Assembly (NCBI RefSeq): GCF_002803605.1
Contig: NZ_PHRG01000004.1
Location: 1 to 64,000, forward strand
DNA: 64,000 nt
DNA from: Acinetobacter pseudolwoffii
GTDB lineage: Bacteria > Pseudomonadota > Gammaproteobacteria > Pseudomonadales > Moraxellaceae
Direction of reading: 5' to 3'
How positions within the stretch are numbered: the stretch's first letter is position 1; every line of letters starts with the position of its first letter. A model generated the notes under the pieces. The model saw only the letters and a program-made list of their open reading frames with translations, did not search any database and was not told the DNA's origin. The translations under genes were made by a program, and so were the position numbers. Below, piece by piece: positions 8,296 through 15,444 of this stretch.

Positions 8296-8343
8296 GTAAC
8301 TTGTGTGCCTAGGTTGGCAATACGTTTTTCTGCTTAACTTACT

Positions 8344-8420
8344 TGGTGCGCTCAGAGAGATTCGAACTCCCGACCCCTTAGTTCGTAGCCAAGTGCTCTA
8401 TCCAGCTGAGCTATGAGCGC
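8344..8420 (-). tRNA. tRNA-Arg(ACG), copy 3
   Basis: 77 nt, identical to copies 1 and 2, with encoded CCA. It lies 16 bases downstream of tRNA-Ser in the same minus-strand transcript. Confidence 0.97.
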
Positions 8421-8436
8421 GCGACATAAGTAAGCG

Positions 8437-8526
8437 TGGCGGTGAGAGAGGGATTCGAACCCTCGATACAGTTACCCGTATGCGTCCTTAGCAGGGACGT
8501 GGTTTCAGCCACTCACCCATCTCACC
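8437..8526 (-). tRNA. tRNA-Ser(GCT)
   Basis: A 90-nt class II tRNA with the long variable arm typical of serine tRNAs. The acceptor GGTGAGA pairs with TCTCACC, followed by G and the encoded CCA. The anticodon GCT (in CCTGCTAAGG) reads AGC/AGU codons. First gene of the Ser-Arg-Arg transcript. Confidence 0.96.
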
Positions 8527-8539
8527 GTAACGTGCGGCC

Positions 8540-8568
8540 ATAATACAAATTTCGGCATGGCACTGCAA
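8540..8568 (-). promoter_or_regulatory. promoter of the tRNA-Ser/Arg/Arg transcript
   Basis: Minus-strand TTGCAG (-35, 8563-8568), a 17-bp spacer and TATTAT (-10, 8540-8545), 13 bases before the tRNA-Ser 5' end. The gap up to rnr at 8790 otherwise holds no gene. Confidence 0.65.
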
Positions 8569-8789
8569 GCGCAGCATCGAAAAAAAGTGCATATTTTTGC
8601 TCGTTTAAATACTTTTTAAGCAATTCAGCGATTTTTCGTACATTTTCCTGCTCAAAAAACCGAATAAATTTCCAGTTATCTAAAATGAACAGAAAATTGA
8701 AAACTTAAATGGATTATTGCAATCATTTACGTGCAGTCTGCGCACACATGTTTTATGCTAAACCTATCTCCTAAGATAAATTTAAAGAC

Positions 8790-11237
8790 ATGATGAAAAA
8801 CTGGGTCGATCCTGAAGCAAAAGCTGAAGCCGAACGTTATGACAACCCTATCCCAAGCCGTACGCTAATTTTAGAAACCATAGAAAAAAATAATGCCCAG
8901 TCTCATGCCGACCTGGTAGAACATTTCGAAATTGCAGATCAAAAAAGTATTGATGCTCTCAGTCATCGTTTAATTGCGATGGTACGTGACGGGCAATTGA
9001 TGAAAGATGGTTATAAATTCCAGATTGCCGTCGAGCAGCCTGAATCCGAAGCGACGGTTTATATCAATTCCCGCGGGATGGGAACTGCCAACATTTCTGG
9101 CCAGGACGATCTCTTACTGGCTGAGCGTGAACTACGACTGGTCTTTAATGGCGACCGTGTCAAAGTACGTCAAACTTCAGTAGACCGTAAAGGTAAAGCC
9201 TGGGGTTATGTGACTGAAGTTGTGCAGCACCGCGTTAAGCAGATCATTGGTAAAGTTTCCCTATATGAAGGTGAATACTTTGTTCAACCTGCCAGCCCAA
9301 ATGCGCATCAGCCCATTACTCTTGAAAAAGAACTGATTGAACATGCGCAAGTCAATCTGGGTGATTCGATTCGCGTGGCGATTGATACTTATCCGACCCG
9401 TGAAGAATTTGCGACCGGTCATATTGTCCAGTCCATGGCAAATAAAGCCGATACCGAAATCATCATTCCACAAACCATTTTAGAATATGGTTTGCCCTAT
9501 GAATTCCCGGAAGAAGTGATTCAGGATGCAGAAAGCTTTAAAGAACCAACAGAAAAAGACCGTGAAGGTCGTGTGGATCTGCGTGATTTAGCTTTGGTCA
9601 CCATTGATGGTGAAGATGCACGTGACTTTGATGATGCAGTATATGCTGAAAAACGTCCGGGTGGCGGTTATCGCGTGGTCGTAGCGATTGCCGATGTCAG
9701 TCATTATGTACGTACAGGCAAACCACTGGACGATGAAGCGCAGGAACGCGGAACTTCTGTCTACTTCCCGCACTTTGTTTTACCAATGCTGCCTGAAGCC
9801 TTGTCGAATGGCTTGTGTTCTTTAAATCCGGCTGTTGATCGTCTCTGTATGGTCTGTGATTTAAAACTGTCACGTGCCGGTCGTGTTACCGGTTTTGAGT
9901 TCTATCCATCCGTGATGCACTCTAAAGCACGTTTGACTTATGATCAGGTTGCCCAATATCTGGAAGGCGACAGTCAGGCCATTACCGAAGATCGCGAAGT
10001 TCGCAAGTCGATCAATACCCTGTTCCAACTCTATCAGGTTCTGAAAGGTTTACGTGCTGAACGTCATGCCATGGAATTTGAAACCGTTGAAACGTATATG
10101 ACTTTTGATGAGCTGGGCGGAATTAAAGAGATTTTGCCGCGTAGTCGTAATGATGCGCATAAGCTGATTGAAGAATGTATGTTGCTGGCCAACGTGGCAG
10201 CCGCAGAATATGCATTGAAAAATGAAATTCCGATGTTGTACCGCGTACATGAGCCACCTGAATTCTCGCGTATTCAAAAAGTCCGTGATTTCGTCAAGCT
10301 GCTTGGTTTGAAATTCCCGGAGCAACCGACCCAAGCAGATTATCAGGCGGTGATTGAAGCGACCAAAGACCGCATAGATGCACCAAGCATTCATGCGGTG
10401 TTATTACGCTCCATGATGCAGGCTTATTACGGCCCTAACAATGCGGGGCACTACGGTCTGGCTTATGAGGCGTACACACATTTCACTTCGCCAATTCGAC
10501 GTTATCCAGACCTGTTATTGCATCGTGCCATTAAAGCGCATTTAAATAAAAAGCCATCTCCGCTTTCAGGTGGAGCTTTAGATGAAGCAGGAACACATTT
10601 CTCTGCCACTGAACGCCGTGCCGATGAAGCCTCTCGCTCGGTGACGACCTGGTTGAAATGTCATTATATGCAGCAGCATCTGGGCGAAGAATTTGTTGGC
10701 ATCATTAGTGCCACAGCAGAGTTTGGCCTGTTTGTGACGCTAAAAGACCTGTATGTAGATGGTATGGTGCATGTCAGCCAGTTGGGCGATGACTTCTTTG
10801 TCTTTGATCAAGTCAGTCAGAATCTGGTCGGCCAGAATCGTGGTCAGGTCTTTGGTCTGGGCGATGAAGTCAAGATCAAGGTGGCTGGTGTCAATCTGGA
10901 AGAGCGCAAGATCGACTTTGAACTGGTACAGCAGCTCAGTCATGCCGGCCGTGCGATCCGTGCCCGTGCGCCGCGCGTGAGCGAGAAAAAACCGGCAGTA
11001 CGTCCAGCAGCAACAGAAGAGGTTTTTAGCAAGAATGAGCGCGAGTCTAAATCCAGCCTGAATGCCGATGGAGAACAGCCCATACGACGCAAAAAAGCCA
11101 AAGGAAAACCCAGCTCTTACAACAGCAAGTCTGCTAAAAAATCTGCAGCAAAGCCTGAAGCAAAGGCTAAAGATAAAGTAAAGAAAAAGACCAAAGTGAA
11201 AAAGAAAAAGTCGAATGCAAAAGCCAAGACTGAATAA
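8790..11237 (+). CDS. rnr: ribonuclease R (3'-5' exoribonuclease)
   Basis: RNase R degrades structured RNA processively from the 3' end and works in rRNA/tRNA quality control and mRNA decay. The 815 residues show the expected order: N-terminal winged helix (about 20-90, PIPSRTLILETIEKN), cold-shock OB domains (about 85-250), the RNB catalytic core with the Mg-binding aspartates of DARDFDDAVYA (about 276-286), an S1 domain (about 640-725), and a Lys-rich basic tail (about 740-815) that binds structured RNA. The length is normal for the family. It is a single gene downstream of the divergent tRNA cluster, with its own terminator; no rlmB follows, unlike in E. coli. Confidence 0.96.
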   Translation: MMKNWVDPEAKAEAERYDNPIPSRTLILETIEKNNAQSHADLVEHFEIADQKSIDALSHRLIAMVRDGQLMKDGYKFQIAVEQPESEATVYINSRGMGTANISGQDDLLLAERELRLVFNGDRVKVRQTSVDRKGKAWGYVTEVVQHRVKQIIGKVSLYEGEYFVQPASPNAHQPITLEKELIEHAQVNLGDSIRVAIDTYPTREEFATGHIVQSMANKADTEIIIPQTILEYGLPYEFPEEVIQDAESFKEPTEKDREGRVDLRDLALVTIDGEDARDFDDAVYAEKRPGGGYRVVVAIADVSHYVRTGKPLDDEAQERGTSVYFPHFVLPMLPEALSNGLCSLNPAVDRLCMVCDLKLSRAGRVTGFEFYPSVMHSKARLTYDQVAQYLEGDSQAITEDREVRKSINTLFQLYQVLKGLRAERHAMEFETVETYMTFDELGGIKEILPRSRNDAHKLIEECMLLANVAAAEYALKNEIPMLYRVHEPPEFSRIQKVRDFVKLLGLKFPEQPTQADYQAVIEATKDRIDAPSIHAVLLRSMMQAYYGPNNAGHYGLAYEAYTHFTSPIRRYPDLLLHRAIKAHLNKKPSPLSGGALDEAGTHFSATERRADEASRSVTTWLKCHYMQQHLGEEFVGIISATAEFGLFVTLKDLYVDGMVHVSQLGDDFFVFDQVSQNLVGQNRGQVFGLGDEVKIKVAGVNLEERKIDFELVQQLSHAGRAIRARAPRVSEKKPAVRPAATEEVFSKNERESKSSLNADGEQPIRRKKAKGKPSSYNSKSAKKSAAKPEAKAKDKVKKKTKVKKKKSNAKAKTE

Positions 11238-11250
11238 TTTTTGACGGTAT

Positions 11251-11277
11251 AAAAAGAGCGCTAAGGCGCTCTTTTTT
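11251..11277 (+). terminator. rnr terminator
   Basis: Stem AAAAGAGCGC / GCGCTCTTTT with loop TAAG and a T-run, 14 bases after the rnr stop. Confidence 0.92.
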
Positions 11278-11316
11278 ATTTATAATCAAAATATTAAAAT
11301 AGGAAAAATTATAAGA

Positions 11317-11871
11317 ATGGATACCATAACTATTTTTACTTTGATCATTTCTTTAATGGCTTTGCTTGTGACTTATGCCGTATTTAAATCTGATCAGCAA
11401 CCACAAATTATAGTTTTTGCTCTTCCGCATTACGGTAAGCAATCTTTCATTCAACTACAGATAAAGAATATAGGAAAATCCATTGCCTATAATGTACAAA
11501 TATCGAGTGATCAACCCATTCCTAAACGGGCCTTCGGAATTAAAAAATTAAATATTTCAAAAGATTATTTTGATAGCGGTATTTTCAAACATGGAGTCAA
11601 AGTATTTACACCCAATCAGAGCTATATATACGATTGGGGACAATACGGCGGCCTCAGAGAGGCTTTAGATAATAATCCTATCACCATGAAAGTCACGTAT
11701 TGGTATCAGCACCCTTTAAACTTATGGAAAACTCAAATCACTGATATTTCCATCATCGATATAAATGAACTAGAAGCCTTACCCTGATCTGATGGTGGAT
11801 TTATTGAACAGCTTCAAAATATTAATAAAGAATTGAAAATATTAAATACAAAGCTAGAGAAAAAACTTTAA
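11317..11871 (+). pseudogene. membrane-anchored hypothetical protein, interrupted by in-frame TGA
   Basis: The first reading frame (11317-11787) gives 156 residues: an N-terminal membrane helix (MDTITIFTLIISLMALLVTYAVF) and a soluble domain of about 130 residues (IQLQIKNIGKSIAYNVQISS is beta-rich, reminiscent of small Ig-like domains). After TGA 11785-11787 the same frame stays open for 27 more sense codons (SDGGFIEQLQNINKELKILN..., ending EKKL) to TAA 11869-11871. The tail has clear heptads of a short coiled coil. The simplest reading is a 184-residue ancestral protein with a nonsense mutation, although the 156-residue product might still work. Function unknown; no operon partner. Confidence 0.6.
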
Positions 11872-11941
11872 CTACCTTGATTTCCCCCACCAAAGGCCCT
11901 ACATCTAGACTGAATATAGAAAATTAATTTGGCAGACCGAC

Positions 11942-13981
11942 ATGACTTTAGAAAAGGCAACTTTGCCTGTTCCACAATTTGATCAGATTACCCTGGCCGA
12001 TCTCAAAGAAAAAATTGAAACAACCATTCAAGCCGGACAAAAGTTTTTAAATGAACTGACTGACACGCCAGACTCGGTTCAGGCCCAACTTGAGATTCTG
12101 GAACAGGTCGATACCCTCGAAAATAATATGAGTGAATCCTGGGGCGTGTTATCGCATCTGAATGCCGTGATGAACAATGCCGAAACCCGTGACGTCTATC
12201 AAGCCTTATTACCGGGTCTGAGCGAATACTATACACAACTAGGTCAACATACGGCGCTGTATCAAACTTATCAGCATGTTCATGATGCATCAATTTTTAA
12301 TGAATTACCCGCAGCCCAGCAAAGTGCCATCAAACTGGCCTTACGTGACTTCAAACTGTCTGGTGTGGCCTTAGAAGGCGAAGCGAAGAAACGTTATGCG
12401 GAAATTTCTGCACGTCTCTCACAACTGTCTTCGGACTTCTCCAACCATGTGCTGGATGCAACTCAGGCTTATTTCAGACCATTAGCTGAAGATGAGTTAG
12501 CGGGTCTCTCTGAAAGTAATATTGAGCTGTTAAAACAATATGGCCAGCAACGCGAGCTGGATCAGCCGGTCGCTACGCTAGATTTCCCGTCTTATCTGGC
12601 AATCATGACCCATGCGGAACATCGTGAACTGCGTGAAGAGCTGTATAAAGCCTATACCACGCGCGCTTCAGATCAGTCCGAGCAGACTGAATTTGACAAT
12701 ACCGCCTTAATTGAAGAAATCCTCAGCTTACGTCAGGAAATGGCCAAGCTGCTCGGCTTCAACAATTATGCAGAATTGTCTCTGGCCAGCAAAATGGCGC
12801 CAAGTGTAGAGGCAGTAGATGAATTCTTGCGTGATCTGGCAGAGCATGCCCGTGCGCCGGCAACCAAGGAAATTGCAGAACTAAAAGCCATTGCCGCTGA
12901 AGATGGTATTGATGAACTGAAACCTTGGGACAGCAGCTATTATTCAGAGAAGCTGAAAATGCAGCAGTTTAACCTGTCACAGGAGGCGCTGAAACCTTAT
13001 TTCCCTGCACCAAAAATCCTGCAAGGCCTGTTCAGTATTGTCAATCGCCTGTATGACATTCAGGTGATTGAACGTGAAGCGCCGGTTTGGCATCCAGAGG
13101 CGCGTTATTTCGAACTGGAAGATCAAGGTCAGGTGATTGGCGGTTTCTATTTTGACCTGTATGCGCGCCAAGGCAAACGTGGTGGTGCCTGGATGAGCGG
13201 TTTCCGTTCGCGCATGCAGACCCGTGATGGCCTGCAAAAACCGATCTGCTATATGGTGGGTAACTTTACTCCACCTGTTGGCAACCGACCTGCACTGCTC
13301 ACGCATGATGAAGTGATTACCCTGTTCCATGAATTTGGTCACGGCCTGCATCATATGCTGACTGAAGTCGACAATATCGCGGTGGCAGGTACGCATGGCG
13401 TGGCTTGGGATGCCGTGGAGCTGCCAAGCCAGTTTATGGAATTCTGGGCCTGGGATCAGGACAGTCTGAATCTGCTCAGTGAACATATTGAAACCAAGGA
13501 ATCTTTGCCGGCCGACCTGCTCAAAGCCCTGCTCGATGCACGTTTCTTCCAATCCGGCATGCAAACCCTACGTCAGCTTGAATTTGCCTTGTTTGACTTG
13601 AGTATTCACCGTGCCAATCCGGCTTCAAATGCGGAACAGGTTCAGGCCACACTGAATGAAATTCGTGAAAAATATGCAGTTCTGCCCACCACCGCCTATA
13701 ACCGTTTTCAGCACAGCTTTAGTCATATCTTTGCCGGTGGTTATGCAGCGGGATATTATTCCTATAAATGGGCCGAAGTTTTGGCCAGTGATGCCTTCGA
13801 CCGTTTCGAAAATGAAGGGATTTTTAATACCACCACTGGAAAACAGTTTCGGGAAAATATCCTCGCAGTTGGCGGAAAAGATCAAGCACTTGACGCATTT
13901 ATCAATTTCCGCGGACGCGAGCCAAAAATAGATGCATTGCTACGTCATCAAGGTTGGACGAACCGCTCTAAAAACGCTTAA
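11942..13981 (+). CDS. prlC: oligopeptidase A (M3 metallopeptidase)
   Basis: A cytosolic zinc endopeptidase of the thimet oligopeptidase family that degrades short peptides, including cleaved signal peptides. At 679 residues it has the family's usual length. The zinc-binding HEFGH motif is at residues 463-467, with the downstream glutamate (VELPSQFMEFW) as third ligand. The C-terminus GGYAAGYYSYKWAEVLASDAF is characteristic. The YheV zinc-ribbon gene follows after a short gap, as in many gammaproteobacteria, suggesting co-transcription. Confidence 0.95.
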   Translation: MTLEKATLPVPQFDQITLADLKEKIETTIQAGQKFLNELTDTPDSVQAQLEILEQVDTLENNMSESWGVLSHLNAVMNNAETRDVYQALLPGLSEYYTQLGQHTALYQTYQHVHDASIFNELPAAQQSAIKLALRDFKLSGVALEGEAKKRYAEISARLSQLSSDFSNHVLDATQAYFRPLAEDELAGLSESNIELLKQYGQQRELDQPVATLDFPSYLAIMTHAEHRELREELYKAYTTRASDQSEQTEFDNTALIEEILSLRQEMAKLLGFNNYAELSLASKMAPSVEAVDEFLRDLAEHARAPATKEIAELKAIAAEDGIDELKPWDSSYYSEKLKMQQFNLSQEALKPYFPAPKILQGLFSIVNRLYDIQVIEREAPVWHPEARYFELEDQGQVIGGFYFDLYARQGKRGGAWMSGFRSRMQTRDGLQKPICYMVGNFTPPVGNRPALLTHDEVITLFHEFGHGLHHMLTEVDNIAVAGTHGVAWDAVELPSQFMEFWAWDQDSLNLLSEHIETKESLPADLLKALLDARFFQSGMQTLRQLEFALFDLSIHRANPASNAEQVQATLNEIREKYAVLPTTAYNRFQHSFSHIFAGGYAAGYYSYKWAEVLASDAFDRFENEGIFNTTTGKQFRENILAVGGKDQALDAFINFRGREPKIDALLRHQGWTNRSKNA

Positions 13982-14015
13982 ACTAGCTTTTTAAGTTGAT
14001 CACAAGGTGAGTATG

Positions 14016-14231
14016 ATGACCATTAAACGTCGTTTCATTGCAGGCGCAAAATGTCCAAAATGTCAGGCGTTAGATCGTGTCGTCATGCTGACCTCTGGTG
14101 AAGATGAGTGGATTGAATGTATCGAGTGTGGTTATGAAGAAAATCGTCCCACACATGTTGACCAACCAGAAACACCAGCTGTTCCAGATGAAATTGGCGT
14201 GATTCAGTTTAAACCTCGTTCAGCAAAATAA
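14016..14231 (+). CDS. yheV: YheV-family putative zinc ribbon protein
   Basis: A 71-residue protein of the YheV family (DUF2387), function unknown. Two Cys pairs, CPKC (about residues 12-15) and CIEC (about 37-40), form a zinc ribbon. The start at ATG 14016 gives MTIKRRFIAGAKCP, matching the family N-terminus, with AAGG 8 bases upstream; ATG 14013 is also possible. It lies 34 bases after prlC, the conserved neighbour. Confidence 0.88.
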   Translation: MTIKRRFIAGAKCPKCQALDRVVMLTSGEDEWIECIECGYEENRPTHVDQPETPAVPDEIGVIQFKPRSAK

Positions 14232-14249
14232 AAAATCAAGGTTCAAGCT

Positions 14250-14684
14250 ATGTCAGTAGAACAAAGAAATAACCCCAAACTTTTAATGGGGATTATGGGG
14301 GCTTTAGTTACTGTCGTTGTATTGGTGCTGCTCTATCAATGGTTGAATGCACCTTCGAAGGAGACACAACGCATGCAACAGGAGGAAATCGCAGCTGTTC
14401 CGGCAACCACATCTACAGCGACAACTGAAGAAGATACAGATGCAAGCAATGCGGCTGAGGCACTCGAGACCAAAGCATTAATCAGCGGCAGCCTGTTAAA
14501 AGCGCCAGTGCCGGAAAATTCTACTTTGGCCAACGAAGAGATGGCCAAATTAGCCGATATTCAAGTTCAGCTCAATGAGCAAAAAGCCACGCTAGATGCG
14601 CAGCACAGCGATGCTGACCAGCTCATTCAATTGAAAGAGGAACAGATCAAGCTACTCGAAGCACAACTGGCTCAAGGCCAATAA
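14250..14684 (+). CDS. membrane-anchored coiled-coil protein, unknown
   Basis: 144 residues: short cytoplasmic N-terminus, one membrane helix (LLMGIMGALVTVVVLVLLYQ, about residues 11-30), an Ala/Thr/Glu-rich linker (about 40-75) and a C-terminal coiled coil (about 100-142, QLNEQKATLDAQHSDADQLI). It starts 18 bases after yheV and probably belongs to the same transcript. No family recognised; a scaffold or envelope-spanning role is only an inference from architecture. Confidence 0.75.
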   Translation: MSVEQRNNPKLLMGIMGALVTVVVLVLLYQWLNAPSKETQRMQQEEIAAVPATTSTATTEEDTDASNAAEALETKALISGSLLKAPVPENSTLANEEMAKLADIQVQLNEQKATLDAQHSDADQLIQLKEEQIKLLEAQLAQGQ

Positions 14685-14695
14685 TCTTGATGCAT

Positions 14696-14729
14696 TTCGG
14701 CTAGAAGATCTGCAGATCTTCTAGCCGAA
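14696..14729. repeat. 34-bp perfect palindrome
   Basis: Perfect two-fold symmetry: TTCGGCTAGAAGATC, centre TGCA, then the complement of the first arm. It lies 12 bases after the coiled-coil gene and directly before the decayed DMT gene. There is no T-run on either side, so it is not a typical terminator. It could stabilise an mRNA 3' end or bind a dimeric protein. Confidence 0.85.
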
Positions 14730-14734
14730 TTGTC

Positions 14735-15383
14735 TCCCTGTCTACCACAGCCACCTCACTACTATTCAAAGCCATTATTTTACTGACCTGCTCTGCTTTT
14801 TTATTTTCAGTGATGGGCGTATGTATCTGTTATGCCTCACAAACGGTTGATCATGCTACTGTGGTTTTCTTCCGTAATGTAGTCGGGCTGTTTATTTTCC
14901 TGCCTTTCATTTTCAACCAAGGTCGCGGATTTTTTAAAACTGAAAAACTGTGGATGCACACCTGGCGTGCGGTGGTCGGTCTGATTACCATATATGGCTT
15001 TTGTTGCAGTTCGAGCGCTGACCAAAACAGAATCTCCAGAAAAAATCGTATTTTATTTCTGTTTGATTGGCAGCCTGATTTCAGTGATTCCGATGTTTTG
15101 GGTGGGGTAGCCCTATACCCTGACAGAACTCAGCTATCTGATTACTGTCGGCATTCTGGCCAATTTCAGTCAGTTATTGATGTCAAATGCTTACAAACTG
15201 GCGTCGGCAGGACAAATTGGACCGGTCAACTATGTGGCAATTTTCTTTGCCGGTATGTGGGGATTTCTGTTCTGGCAGGAAGTTCCGGACCTCTATAGCC
15301 TAATCGGGCTGGGGCTGATTTTCTGTGCGATTCTACTGTGTAGCCCGATACTGCAGAAGCGCCTGAATTCATCGAAGATTTGA
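14735..15383 (+). pseudogene. DMT/EamA transporter pseudogene with internal deletion
   Basis: The N-terminal part (to about 15000, ...RNVVGLFIFLPFIF, then WRAVVGLITIYGF) and the C-terminal part (from about 15000, FVAVRALTKTESPEKIVFYF... to LLCSPILQKRL) are both clear EamA transporter sequence. They meet in different frames at a GCTTTT junction near 14996-15003, where about 75 codons of a normal member are missing. The downstream frame also carries a TAG at 15108-15110. No credible start codon with a ribosome binding site is visible at the left. The total span of about 215 codons, against about 290 expected, fits a deletion followed by decay. Left boundary approximate. Confidence 0.85.
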
Positions 15384-15400
15384 TCAAGATTCGAAATCAA

Positions 15401-15440
15401 AGCAATAAAAAAGCACCCGTAGGTGCTGTTTTATTGCTTT
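15401..15440 (-). terminator. terminator of the TRAP permease gene
   Basis: A long stem built on GCACC/GGTGC, extended by AATAAAA/TTTTATT. On the minus strand the T-run follows directly. It also faces the decayed DMT gene on the plus strand, so it can work both ways. Confidence 0.85.
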
Positions 15441-15444
15441 TCTT

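Noticed and set aside
12977..13564. 195-codon open frame antisense to prlC
   Set aside because: Long antisense ORFs are a by-product of codon usage in prlC; composition is not protein-like and there is no start context.
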